NCBI GenBank assembly: GCA_016715065.1
Contig: JADKBN010000002.1
Location: forward strand, 558,001-622,000
DNA: 64,000 bases
Reading direction: 5' to 3'
From: Fibrobacterota bacterium
GTDB lineage: Bacteria; Fibrobacterota; Fibrobacteria; UBA5070
Below are positions 25,499-34,391 of this stretch, piece by piece. The position numbers were made by a program, and so were the translations under genes. Each line of letters begins with the position of its first letter. Within the stretch, counting starts at the first letter, position 1. The notes beneath the pieces were generated by a model. It was not told the DNA's origin. It saw only the letters and a program-made list of their open reading frames with translations, and made no database searches.

Positions 25499-26592
25499 AG
25501 CCCCTGCCTGGGGGCTACGTGCGCGCGGCGGCCATCGGCGCGGGCTCCTTCGGCGAGGTCTGGCGGGCCCGCGAGTCGGCCACCGGGCGTTGGGTGGCGC
25601 TCAAGCGGGTCGCCGACCTTTCGCGGCAACGCGCCGAGGCCGAAGTGCTCGCTCTGGGCCTGAAGAGCCTTCCGCGTCTGCATGGTGCGTTTTCCCACCG
25701 CGGCGGCCATTGGATCGCCATGGAGTACGTGCACGGGGTCTCGCTGCGCGAGGCCATGGCGTTGGGACTCTCCCGCTCGGAAATGGCCCAGTTGGCCCAT
25801 CTGCTCGTCGAGGCGCTTGTGGAGCTTCATGGCGCCGGCCGCTGCCATGGCGACCTCAAGCCGGAAAACGTCCTGGTCGACGCGCGCGAAGGCATGAGGC
25901 TGATCGACCTGGAATTTTCGGGCGCCGCCTCGGCGCGCCGAGGCGGGACGGCAGGCTATTGCGCTCCTGAAACCGGAGATCGCGCCTGCGATCCGATCCG
26001 GGCCGATCTGTGGAGTCTCGGCGTGGTCCTGCACGAGATTCTCTGCGGGGCGCGACCCGGCTCGGAAGACATTTCGGGAGCGTGGCCTCGCCTGCGCGCC
26101 GCCGCTCCCGATTGGGTCCCCCTGGTGGATGCGCTGGTGCGAACGGATCCCTCGCTCCGACCCGCCTCCGCGGTCGACGCCTCGCGGGATCTCCCTCAGA
26201 CAGAATCCGTCATCGATGTGCGCTCCCTGGTGCGCGAGGCCGCGGACCAGAAGCTCGCGGCGCTCCTTTCGGCCCAAGCCGAACGCCTGGTGAAGCGCGG
26301 TCGGGGAGCCCTGGCGATGCCCTTGTTGCAGGAATCCCTGGATTTGGATCCGGACCAGACCTTGGCCTTGGAAGTGCTCCCGAAGGTGCGCATCGAACCC
26401 GAATCGCATCGTTGGTTGTTCGCGGCGGCGGTGGCGGTCCTGGCCCTGGGGGCGTTGGGGATGTGGCGCTGGCGCGAAACCCCGCGGCGGATCCCCGCGC
26501 TGACTGGATTGGATGCGGGCAAGGAGCGGATCCGCATCCAGCGATCCAGTCCCGCCGTCACCGATCTCCCGCTTCGCGAAAGGAACCGATGA
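25495..26592 (+). CDS. transmembrane Ser/Thr protein kinase
   Basis: A 365-residue Hanks-type kinase. The GTG start at 25495 overlaps the previous stop. Kinase motifs are the glycine loop GAGSFGEVW, Lys in VALKRV, the catalytic loop CHGDLKPENVL, LIDLEFS in place of DFG (Mg-binding Asp kept, Phe-Gly replaced by Leu-Glu), and GTAGYCAPE. After about residue 245 a helical region leads to a transmembrane helix (WLFAAAVAVLALGALGMW, near 305-322) and a short basic tail on the far side. It probably phosphorylates a cytoplasmic partner; the FHA-domain activator encoded directly downstream is the obvious candidate. No PASTA or sensor domain is visible outside the membrane. Confidence 0.87.
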   Translation: MKPLPGGYVRAAAIGAGSFGEVWRARESATGRWVALKRVADLSRQRAEAEVLALGLKSLPRLHGAFSHRGGHWIAMEYVHGVSLREAMALGLSRSEMAQLAHLLVEALVELHGAGRCHGDLKPENVLVDAREGMRLIDLEFSGAASARRGGTAGYCAPETGDRACDPIRADLWSLGVVLHEILCGARPGSEDISGAWPRLRAAAPDWVPLVDALVRTDPSLRPASAVDASRDLPQTESVIDVRSLVREAADQKLAALLSAQAERLVKRGRGALAMPLLQESLDLDPDQTLALEVLPKVRIEPESHRWLFAAAVAVLALGALGMWRWRETPRRIPALTGLDAGKERIRIQRSSPAVTDLPLRERNR

Positions 26593-28403
26593 TGACGGAA
26601 AACGTCTACCCATGCCTTCGCGGCTATGACGGAACCTGTCATCCTCTGGGACGGCGCCTCGCCACCCTGGGCTCCGACGCCGATTGCCAGGTGCGCCTGG
26701 CCGACGGATCCATCCGGCCGCAGCACGCCTTTTTGGTGTTCCAGATGGGAGCCTGGCGACTGCGCAAACTGGAAGCCGCCGCCGTTCTGAAGGTGGACGG
26801 GGCGGATGTTTCCGAAGAGATCGAGCTCCACCACGGCGCCATGATCCAGGCCGGAAAGCTGGAGCTGCGGTTTCTGGAAAAGGAACCTGAATCCAGGTCG
26901 GAGTCCACGGTGGCCGAACAGGCGCCCTTGCCAACTCTGTTGGGAGCGGTCGCGGAAATCCTTCGGGAAACCGATCCCTCGCGCGTACTGGTGGACATGG
27001 TCCAGGCATCGGCGCGGCTTCTGTCCTGCGATGGCGTGCGGGTCCTGCACCGGCCCATCGGCGAAGGACTGTGGCGCACCCTGGCATCGTGCCCCGCCGG
27101 AGCGCCCTCGTCGCGGTTTTCCAGCTCCGCCTTGGCGCGGGCGGAAAGCGCGGGCCAAGCGGTGTTGCTGGGAGAAAACGATCTGGCGAGACTCGGTGCC
27201 GGCGAAAGCGTCCAGCTCAACGGCATCCGCTCCATCCTCTGCGCGCCCTTGTCCTTGCCCGACGGCGAAGAGGGATTCTTGTACGCCGATCGCCTGGCGG
27301 CGCACCCACCTTTCGAGGAATCCGATCGGGGATTGTTCGAGGCGTTGCGCAGATTGTTCTCGGAAATCGCGGCGATCGCGGTGCGCCAGGAGCGCCAACG
27401 CAAGACCATCCGCACCCTCCAGGACGACGCCGGGCGCAAAGCCGGTGCCACGTCCATCCTCCACGAGAGCGCGGCGATGTCGGCGGTGATCAAGGAGACG
27501 GCGAGGGTGTCTGTCTCGGACGTTCCGGTGCACATCCACGGCGAGACAGGAACTGGCAAAGAGCTGCTCGCGCGTTTCGTGCACGATTCCAGCCGCCGAG
27601 CCGACAAGCCGTTCATCGCCATCAACTGCGGGGCGATACCGGAAAATTTGATGGAAAGCGAATTGTTCGGACACGAGAAGGGTGCCTTCACGGGGGCGGG
27701 GGCGCGCAAGGAGGGCTGGATCGAAAAGGCCCACGGCGGTAGCCTGTTTTTGGACGAGTTGGGCGAGCTCCCGTTGAGTTTGCAGGTGAAGCTCCTGCGG
27801 GTGCTGCAGCAAGGCGAACTGGTCCGGGTGGGCGGCAGCGAGCCGGTCAAGGTCGATTTCCGACTGGTGACGGCCACCAATCGAAACCTCAAGGAGGAGG
27901 TTTCCGCGGGGCGGTTCCGGCCCGATCTCTACTACCGCGTGGCGGTGGTACCCCTGACCCTTCCACCGCTGCGCGATCGCTCGCGCGACGCCGTGTTGTT
28001 GGCGGGCCATTTCTGCCGGCGCTTTTGCCTGCAGTACGGGCTGGACGACAAATCCCTTTCGCGGGCCGCGGAAAAAGCCATCCTGGCCTATCCCTGGCCG
28101 GGGAACGTGCGCGAGCTGGAAAATGCCATCCAGAAGGCCGTGATCCTGGGAGAATCCGATCGCATCCAGCCGTCGGATCTTGGTCTGGCCCGGGAGGACG
28201 ACCCGGGCGAGGAAATGCCCGAATCGATGGCGGCCACCTCCCTGTATGCCATCCGCGACCGGGCCGAATCCGAAGCGATCCGACAATCCCTGGAAAAGGC
28301 CAAGGGAAACGTGAGCATGGTGTCCCGGATGCTCGATGTCGATCGGAAGGTCCTGATCCGCACCATGGAACGTCTCGGGATCGCTCCCGAGGCATTCAAA
28401 TGA
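26589..28403 (+). CDS. FHA-GAF sigma54-dependent transcriptional activator
   Basis: A 604-residue regulator. An FHA domain (1-95; LGSDADCQVRLADGS, RPQHAF) binds phosphothreonine; a GAF domain (about 110-270) senses a small ligand or protein; an AAA+ domain (about 300-525) has Walker A GETGTGKE, the sigma54-contact loop GAFTGAG and Walker B LFLDELGELP; a Fis-type helix-turn-helix (SLEKAKGNVSMVSRMLDVDRKVLIRTMERLG) ends it. It should activate sigma54 promoters after phosphorylation-dependent recruitment. The start overlaps the kinase stop by four bases, strongly suggesting a kinase-FHA pair. Its targets may include this operon or a distant one. Confidence 0.9.
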   Translation: MMTENVYPCLRGYDGTCHPLGRRLATLGSDADCQVRLADGSIRPQHAFLVFQMGAWRLRKLEAAAVLKVDGADVSEEIELHHGAMIQAGKLELRFLEKEPESRSESTVAEQAPLPTLLGAVAEILRETDPSRVLVDMVQASARLLSCDGVRVLHRPIGEGLWRTLASCPAGAPSSRFSSSALARAESAGQAVLLGENDLARLGAGESVQLNGIRSILCAPLSLPDGEEGFLYADRLAAHPPFEESDRGLFEALRRLFSEIAAIAVRQERQRKTIRTLQDDAGRKAGATSILHESAAMSAVIKETARVSVSDVPVHIHGETGTGKELLARFVHDSSRRADKPFIAINCGAIPENLMESELFGHEKGAFTGAGARKEGWIEKAHGGSLFLDELGELPLSLQVKLLRVLQQGELVRVGGSEPVKVDFRLVTATNRNLKEEVSAGRFRPDLYYRVAVVPLTLPPLRDRSRDAVLLAGHFCRRFCLQYGLDDKSLSRAAEKAILAYPWPGNVRELENAIQKAVILGESDRIQPSDLGLAREDDPGEEMPESMAATSLYAIRDRAESEAIRQSLEKAKGNVSMVSRMLDVDRKVLIRTMERLGIAPEAFK

Positions 28404-28421
28404 ACGGTTTGTCGATCCGTT

Positions 28422-29507
28422 CTACTTGAGCTTCTTGGGCTTGGCGGAACCCTGGACCGCAGGCTTGCTTGGCTCGGATGCGCACCGGAATCCGATCGAT
28501 CCGGGGTAGCGCCCCTCGGGAGCAAATCCGTCCCGGAAAGAGCTGCGGATCGCCTCCGGGGAGCCCATCCAGCTTCCGCCCCGCATGGTCCGTCCGGTGC
28601 CGCTGGCAGGGCCCTTGGGATTGTCCTTGGGGCTGGTCTGGTAGTAGGTGGGTGAAAACCAGTCGGCGGTCCACTGCCAGACATTTCCTGTCATATCCTG
28701 CAGGCCCCAGGCGTTGGCCTTGTAGCTGCCCACGTCGGCCACCAGGGCCGCGCCGTCGTCGCAGTTGGCCACCACCCATTTGCGAAACGCCTTGCGCAGG
28801 GCGAGGTCGGCGATGTTGGCGAATTTGCAACCCATGAAGAGGGTGTCTCCCCAAGGCCAGATGGTGGTGGATCCCGCACGGGCGGCGTATTCGAACTCGG
28901 CTTCCGTGGGGAGTCTTTTGCCCACGGCCTTGCAGTAGGCGTCCGCCTCCGTCCAGGTCACGAACCACGCCGGATGTTTGGGTGAAGGAGGCGTACAGGT
29001 GGCCCCTTCGCACAATAGCCAAGGGGCTTCGCCGATCGCGGCCTGGTAGGCTTCCTGGGTGACGGGAGTCTGGTCCAATCGGAAAGCGTCCAGGCATACC
29101 TCGTGCTGGGGTCGTTCCGATTGGCTCCCCGAGCCGTCGGGGCTTCCCATCTGGAAACATCCCGCCTTCAGATCGAGCATGCGGGAGGCGGTCAATTTTT
29201 GGACCCGCGCACGATCCTTTTTGGAAATGGCCAGTGTGTCGGTCCGGGGCACCAGGGTGGCGGATGGGGAGGGCGTGGCGGGTTTGAGCGATGGATCGGC
29301 CCAATCGACCTCCGAAGTGTCGATGGAGCCATCGGGTCCGTCGGAGAAGAATCCACGGCCGGCTTTGCCGGAGTCTTCCCCATGGAATTTTTCATCGTCT
29401 GTTTTCACCTTCATCCAAGCCCCGACAGCTGGCGCCGGACTGAGGAAGGCGATCAGGGCGAGCGCCGAGACGCTCCGGGAAAACCAGCGGAAAGGCGAGG
29501 GAGGCAT
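28422..29507 (-). CDS. SUMF1/formylglycine-generating-enzyme-fold secreted protein
   Basis: A 361-residue exported protein: signal peptide (PFRWFSRSVSALALIAFLSPAPAVGA), an acidic linker to about residue 120, then an FGE-sulfatase domain with MGSPDGSGSQSERPQHEV, RLPTEAEFEYAARAG, DMTGNVWQWTADWF and RTMRGGSWMGS. The redox cysteines that true formylglycine-generating enzymes have in the GGS...C...C region are missing (GGSWMGSPEAIRSSFR), so oxidation of sulfatase cysteines is unlikely; such non-catalytic SUMF1 domains act as binding or structural units. ATG at 29507 is chosen at the signal peptide; the frame opens 10 codons earlier. It is convergent with the regulator gene 18 bases away. Confidence 0.8.
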   Translation of the reverse strand: MPPSPFRWFSRSVSALALIAFLSPAPAVGAWMKVKTDDEKFHGEDSGKAGRGFFSDGPDGSIDTSEVDWADPSLKPATPSPSATLVPRTDTLAISKKDRARVQKLTASRMLDLKAGCFQMGSPDGSGSQSERPQHEVCLDAFRLDQTPVTQEAYQAAIGEAPWLLCEGATCTPPSPKHPAWFVTWTEADAYCKAVGKRLPTEAEFEYAARAGSTTIWPWGDTLFMGCKFANIADLALRKAFRKWVVANCDDGAALVADVGSYKANAWGLQDMTGNVWQWTADWFSPTYYQTSPKDNPKGPASGTGRTMRGGSWMGSPEAIRSSFRDGFAPEGRYPGSIGFRCASEPSKPAVQGSAKPKKLK

Positions 29508-29564
29508 AGGTTCTTTAAGATACGCCGCCATCGCCAAAATCCGGTAGGGGGATCTAAGCCGAAA

Positions 29565-30662
29565 TCAAATCGCGAGAGTCACACCGATGTTCCCACCGGG
29601 GTTGGCGGAGTACCTGCCGCCGAAATCGAAGTTAAAGATCCCCAAGCGCAGTCCCAATCCACCGTTCATGTACAAGAATGCATCGCCTTCCTGCTCGATG
29701 GAAATGTCCACGGGAGGAACACCTGGGACACCAGCATCATACTGGTATTTCAGCTCCAGCGTGGAGCCTTCCATGCCCAATCCCGCGTAGGGGGTGAGAT
29801 TGAGGAACCGGAATCCGACGCGACGGGAAGCCATCACGCCAAGACTCCATCCCGACCAGTTGAAATTGTCGCCAATGGAGAATTGCGTGTAGGTCATCGT
29901 GACGGAACTGTTGATCCCGTAGGGGATGTAATTCTCCTTGTCGTTCCAGTAGCCGGGGTTGTGGTTGATGCCGATGCCCCAAAATGAAACATCACCCAAT
30001 CCATCAACTGGCAAGCTTCCAGGAAAGCCGCGGAAAGCAATCTGGGTGCCTGCTACCGTCCCAATGTTGAATTGAGGGTACGGCAAGGGGATCCCTGGAA
30101 GAATATCGTCGATGCCAGTTCCGGACACTTCTGTGGGAACGCTGTACCCGGTGGCATCGAAAGCCACGGTGGTTGATGGCACAGTGACAGATGGACTGGA
30201 GGTCACGATCAGATTCACCTTGTCTGTAGTGGATCCCACGGCGGTGGGTCCTTGGAACCGGACCCCAACTTTTTGGCCTACCAGCTTCTGGGCGAGTTGG
30301 GCTCTGGCTGCTTCCCTCAAGTTGGAGGGGATGCTTGCCTCGCTGGCGACCATCTGTTCGGCCAGAGCGTCGGCCATGCTTTCGCTGATCGAAATATTGC
30401 CATCGGCGGCGAAGGTCTTCGTGTCGGTAAAATTGGACCAGACGAAGTTCATACCCACTTGGAAATCGATTCCCCAAAGCTCCGGCTTGGGGGAGTGATT
30501 GAAATATCCTGCGTTCAAATCGGCGCCGACCGCCGAAGTGAGAGGTGCCATGTACCCTTTGGTGGCGTCGCCGGTCAACTGCTGGATGTCGGAGTTAAGA
30601 TCGCCTGCAGCGAAACTTGCCGAAACCGTTGCGAGCAAGGTCGATAGGATCGATTTCTTCAT
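29565..30662 (-). CDS. predicted outer-membrane protein (DUF6588-like)
   Basis: A 365-residue exported protein with signal peptide MKKSILSTLLATVSASFAAG. The mature part is a probable barrel: many amphipathic strands, the FRGFP/GLGDVSFWGIGINHN block, and a strand-rich C-terminus (NFDFGGRYSANPGGNIGVTLAI). FNIGTVAGTQIAFRGFP recalls DUF6588 proteins of Bacteroidota-type bacteria, but I hold this name lightly. AAGGAG eight bases before the ATG at 30662 fixes the start; the longer open frame to 30770 has no signal peptide at its N-terminus. GC content is a little lower than that of neighbours. Confidence 0.68.
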   Translation of the reverse strand: MKKSILSTLLATVSASFAAGDLNSDIQQLTGDATKGYMAPLTSAVGADLNAGYFNHSPKPELWGIDFQVGMNFVWSNFTDTKTFAADGNISISESMADALAEQMVASEASIPSNLREAARAQLAQKLVGQKVGVRFQGPTAVGSTTDKVNLIVTSSPSVTVPSTTVAFDATGYSVPTEVSGTGIDDILPGIPLPYPQFNIGTVAGTQIAFRGFPGSLPVDGLGDVSFWGIGINHNPGYWNDKENYIPYGINSSVTMTYTQFSIGDNFNWSGWSLGVMASRRVGFRFLNLTPYAGLGMEGSTLELKYQYDAGVPGVPPVDISIEQEGDAFLYMNGGLGLRLGIFNFDFGGRYSANPGGNIGVTLAI

Positions 30663-30802
30663 GGGTTGGACTCCTTGTCCGGGAAATCTGGTTTGGTGCA
30701 AGCGAAGCTCCGAGAAGGCCGTGACCACCATACCATTCTTCGAAGTCGGCGAAAAGTCTAGGAAAACCAAGCAGGAGTCCGGATCCGGGAATCAGCTCCG
30801 CA

Positions 30803-31747
30803 TCAAAGTTTCTGCGAACCGGAGGTCACGGTTCCCTGAAAGGATTCCGGCTTGCCGTTGGAAATCGGCAAGTGTGTGCGAAACTGGAAGAACACTTCGG
30901 ATTTTGCCGGGGGAGGTCCGGACACTTCTTGGCTGATCACCAGATCCCACCAGCCGTCGGGGCCGATGGTGATCCACTCGACTTGGTTCGTTTTCGGCAA
31001 ATCCAAAGTGGATTCGGTGATTTCCAGCGGAAGCGGGGTGAACCCGGGTTCTGTCACCTGTGGCAGATAATGGAAGAACGCAAGCCGGATGGCATCGTCC
31101 TTGGTCGGACTGGCGGGATGGGGGATTTTGATCGCCTGGGTTCCGTGATTGGAAAACCGCAAGGTGGCATGGATGCGTTTGCCTTCCATCTTGGGGTCGA
31201 TCGTCTCCAGCGAGAGCTTCCATAAGGGCTTTTTGCAGGCTTCCGCCCAACGATTCAAAAACGGGCGCAGATCATCGAAGCCGCAAGGTTTCGGGTTCAT
31301 GTGAACTCCGCGCCGCCCCAGTTTCCCTTCCACTCCCGCGATCTTCACATGGAGCACCTCGTAAGGCTCGGAAACCATTGGGGAGCCCCTGCCGCCCGAG
31401 GGGAGGTCGATCCCGCCGGCTTCCAAACGCTTCACGAAGGCGTCCAGATCCGCACGCCCAATGGTGCCTGACCACTTCCCTGGAGGATTTTCTGGGTCTC
31501 GCTGGTCGTTGGTGCTGAGCCTTGTGACGGTCCCATTGCCCTCGATGGTCAGGATGTCGCGGGTCTCCTGGACATCGGCGTAGTAGTAGTCAGCAGAAAT
31601 CGAATACGCGATCGAAAGCCCCAAAAGCGGATCTTGTCCGGTTTTGCGGAGTTCGCGGATCTTTGTGGCGATGTTTTCCATGGAGGGGTCTCCCGCCCGG
31701 GTGGGCGCTGCGCCGAGTACGGCCATAAGGACGATTTGGGGAAGCAT
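30803..31747 (-). CDS. secreted protein of unknown function
   Basis: A 314-residue exported protein with a short signal peptide (MLPQIVLMAVLGAAPTRAG). Residues 25-130 contain SISADYYYADVQETRDILTIEGNGTVTRL, a pattern seen in proteins measuring or binding small ligands, but no named family is clear. The C-terminal half looks like an Ig-like beta sandwich (KRIHATLRFSNHGTQAIKIPHPASP; VEWITIGPDGWWDLVI), similar to intracellular proteinase-inhibitor-like BsuPI domains. No ribosome-binding site stands out. It lies 140 bases from the barrel gene. Confidence 0.55.
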   Translation of the reverse strand: MLPQIVLMAVLGAAPTRAGDPSMENIATKIRELRKTGQDPLLGLSIAYSISADYYYADVQETRDILTIEGNGTVTRLSTNDQRDPENPPGKWSGTIGRADLDAFVKRLEAGGIDLPSGGRGSPMVSEPYEVLHVKIAGVEGKLGRRGVHMNPKPCGFDDLRPFLNRWAEACKKPLWKLSLETIDPKMEGKRIHATLRFSNHGTQAIKIPHPASPTKDDAIRLAFFHYLPQVTEPGFTPLPLEITESTLDLPKTNQVEWITIGPDGWWDLVISQEVSGPPPAKSEVFFQFRTHLPISNGKPESFQGTVTSGSQKL

Positions 31748-31780
31748 GGGGGTGAAAGGTAGAAGCCCTTTCGCGAAACG

Positions 31781-34327
31781 CTATCTCTCCAGCGTCCCGC
31801 GTGTGACACCCAACTGGCCCAGGGCGCCCAATTCCTTCCAAAGACCACGACCATCGATATCGCCTGCCAACAATCTGCGGTACCGGTCCAAGGTCGTGCG
31901 GACCTCCTCGGCGCTTTCGTCCAGGAATTCCACCCTGAACCGCCGCAGCCCAGCCAGGACAAATTGCGGGAAGTAGTCGGCGCCGGTCTGGGCGCGGGCA
32001 TTGAACACCGTGTTGCGGCAGCCCGCGTCCGCTTTGACCGGATGGGCGGCGCCCAAGTGGTCGCGCAGGCGCACCTCGTGCGTTTCACAGGGACGTCCGC
32101 AGTCGCGGAAATCCTTGCCGCTGGAAAGGAACGCGCAGAACACGCAATGCTCCATGTGGAACATCGGCATGTGCTGGTGGATCGTCAGCTCCAATCGGGA
32201 GGGGTCGGTGCTCGCGGCCAGGTCCAGGATCTGTTGGGCGGTGAGGTCGTACGAGCAGGTGAGGCCATCCAGTCCGAACCGCTCCAAAAACCACTCGGCG
32301 CTCAGACCGTTGGCCACGTTCAACGAGAAATCGCCGCGAAGTCGCGTGCGGCCGGCAAACCACGAGAGGTGGTCCCAGGCGCGGGCCAAGACGCCATCGG
32401 CCTGGCCTTCCTCCACTTGGCGCAGGATCCAGTCCTCGCCGGCTTTGGCGATGCGCGGCGGGGCCGCCCAGATCTGGGCCCCCGGGGCGATCGCGCGCCA
32501 GCGGGAGATCAGCTCCGGGTAGCGCTTGGGAAACTCCAGCTCCAGATAGAGCGTGCGCACGCCCGCAATGGCCGCCGCTTCCATCTGAGATTCGGTCCGC
32601 ACCAGCACCACGAGCTCGGGATCTGCGGAAGGAAGAGAATCCGCCGCCCCCTTCGGCAAGCTCAGGACTGCGCTTCGAGACGTCCGCGAAGCGGACTCCT
32701 CAGGACGAACGGAAAGAAATTGCGTGTCAATTTTTGACTGATACGGAATCGCATCGGAAATGGTCCAACGCAGAGGCTGGCAGCGAAGACGGGAAAGTGT
32801 TTCCACGGCCCGGCGGCGCACGTCGTTGAGCGCGCTCACCGGCACCATGAGCTCGCCTTCCAACGCGCAGTCCAGATCGGCCAGTTCGTAGGGCGTTCCC
32901 CCCAGGCGACCGATCTGCGCACGCAAATAATCCGCATCCAAGGCCCTTTTGCGGGCGACTTCCAAGACGATTTCCGTCTGTTCTCGCGCCACATGCCCTT
33001 GCTCGTCGGAAAGCTCCAGCACCAAGGGCTCTCCCACGCGACCGCTGACGCGCGCGAACACGGGGCGTTGGAAGGCCGGGTCCTGGAGATCCCAGGTCTT
33101 CTTGATTTCCTTTTCCAACGAAGGATCGGAGGTCTTCCAGACGCGATCGCCCACGTGCACCTTGCCCAGGTCCACCGATCCTTCGCCGAAGGCCAGCCAC
33201 GACATCTCGCCTTCCTGCTGGAGCTCCCAGACTCGGCCGCCTTCCTCGCGCGCTTCGGGGGCTCCGGCGTCGAACACCACCCCGTCGCCCGCGCGGACCG
33301 GGGCTTCCAGGCAAAGTCCGACCTCGTGTCCCGTCACTTTTTCCACGCGCCCCAGGAAGACTCCGCGCTTTTTGGGGTAGCGGCCGTGCACCAGGCTCTG
33401 GTTGTCGATCCCCGCCATCCAGCCGGTGTGGATACCCCGCGAAAAGGCCATTTCCACGCGGTAGCGGACCTCCGGCGTCAGAAGTTGTCCGGATGCGATG
33501 GCCGTCAGGGGAGTCCCGCAGGCCTTGTCCAGCGCCTGCCGGTAGGTGCGCACGATGGAGGCCACGTACGATGGCTGCTTGAGCCGGCCTTCGATCTTCA
33601 GCGAATGGATGCCCAAGCGCACCAGATCCGGGAGCAGTTCCACCCCGCACAGGTCCTGCGGAGACAGCAGGTATCTGCGATCGCCCAGACCCACAGGCTT
33701 GCTGTCGCGCAGAAGTTCGTACGGCATGCGGCAGGCTTGGGCGCATTCACCGCGGTTGGCCGAGCGCCCGCCCAAAGCCTCGGAGGTCAGGCATTGGCCG
33801 GAATAGGCCACGCACAGGGCGCCGTGCACAAAAACCTCCAAGGGCAGCGGATCGGCCGCCAACGCTTCCTGGATCTTTGCCATCTCGCCGATCGTGTTCT
33901 CGCGGGCCAGCACCGCCAGCGAACAACCCAGCTCGCGGGCGAACTTCGCGCCCTCGGGGGAGGAAATCGTCATCTGGGTGCTGGCGTGGATGGGAAAGTC
34001 CGGACTGATCGATCGGATCAGTCGACAAATTCCGACGTCCTGCACGATGGCCGCATCCACTCCGGAAACGATGGCGGTTCGAAGCGTCCGCTCGGCCAGG
34101 GCCAGCTCCGAAGGAAACACCAGGGTATTGAAAGCCAGGTAGCCTTTCGCGCCGCGAAGATGCAGGAAGGCCATGAGCTCGGGGAGATCGGCGAGGGTGA
34201 AGTTGTTGGCCCGCATGCGCGCATTGAACAACTCCACCCCGAAGTAGATCGCGTCGGCTCCGTTTTCGATCGCGGCCTTGGCGCAATCCCAATCACCCGC
34301 CGGAGCGAGAAGTTCTGGTCTGTTCAC
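31781..34327 (-). CDS. U32 family peptidase-like RNA hydroxylase (RlhA/YdcP type)
   Basis: An 848-residue U32 protein with a DUF3656-type middle. The N-terminal barrel shows ELLAPAGDWDCAKAAIENGADAIYFG, the catalytic-region block FVHGALCVAYSGQC and RGECAQACRMPY with the FeS-type cysteine set, and HSLKIEGR. The C-terminal region carries HMEHCVFCAFL and DCGRPCETH. E. coli relatives (RlhA, TrhP) hydroxylate cytidine in 23S rRNA or uridine in tRNA with prephenate, and an RNA-modifying role is the best guess. Residues about 539-560 are encoded by a REP-like repeat and are absent from the family as I know it. Start: GTG at 34327; TTG at 34336 would add three residues. Confidence 0.82.
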   Translation of the reverse strand: MNRPELLAPAGDWDCAKAAIENGADAIYFGVELFNARMRANNFTLADLPELMAFLHLRGAKGYLAFNTLVFPSELALAERTLRTAIVSGVDAAIVQDVGICRLIRSISPDFPIHASTQMTISSPEGAKFARELGCSLAVLARENTIGEMAKIQEALAADPLPLEVFVHGALCVAYSGQCLTSEALGGRSANRGECAQACRMPYELLRDSKPVGLGDRRYLLSPQDLCGVELLPDLVRLGIHSLKIEGRLKQPSYVASIVRTYRQALDKACGTPLTAIASGQLLTPEVRYRVEMAFSRGIHTGWMAGIDNQSLVHGRYPKKRGVFLGRVEKVTGHEVGLCLEAPVRAGDGVVFDAGAPEAREEGGRVWELQQEGEMSWLAFGEGSVDLGKVHVGDRVWKTSDPSLEKEIKKTWDLQDPAFQRPVFARVSGRVGEPLVLELSDEQGHVAREQTEIVLEVARKRALDADYLRAQIGRLGGTPYELADLDCALEGELMVPVSALNDVRRRAVETLSRLRCQPLRWTISDAIPYQSKIDTQFLSVRPEESASRTSRSAVLSLPKGAADSLPSADPELVVLVRTESQMEAAAIAGVRTLYLELEFPKRYPELISRWRAIAPGAQIWAAPPRIAKAGEDWILRQVEEGQADGVLARAWDHLSWFAGRTRLRGDFSLNVANGLSAEWFLERFGLDGLTCSYDLTAQQILDLAASTDPSRLELTIHQHMPMFHMEHCVFCAFLSSGKDFRDCGRPCETHEVRLRDHLGAAHPVKADAGCRNTVFNARAQTGADYFPQFVLAGLRRFRVEFLDESAEEVRTTLDRYRRLLAGDIDGRGLWKELGALGQLGVTRGTLER
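32650..32712 (-). repeat. dispersed REP-like element, copy R3, inside the U32 coding sequence
   Basis: On the minus strand the element reads CCGTTCGTCCTGAGGAG, a short inverted repeat TCCGCTTCGCGGA, CGTCTCGAAG and GCTTGCCGAAGGGGGCGG, the same blocks as R1 near 21.75 kb. It is translated in frame as about 22 residues (PEESASRTSRSAVLSLPKG) and does not interrupt the gene. Confidence 0.8.
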
Positions 34328-34391
34328 AGCGGGCAATGTAGCTGGCGCGCCCGGTGGTCACGAGTCGATTCGATGCGCCGGACTTTTTGCG

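Noticed and set aside
25495..28403. Type VI secretion cluster suggested by the kinase-FHA pair
   Set aside because: No Tss, Hcp, VgrG or ClpV genes lie nearby, so the pair is better read as a transcriptional signalling system.
28402..28422. GAACGG/CCGTTC hairpin as a bidirectional terminator between convergent genes
   Set aside because: Six base pairs, nine-base loop and no U tract.
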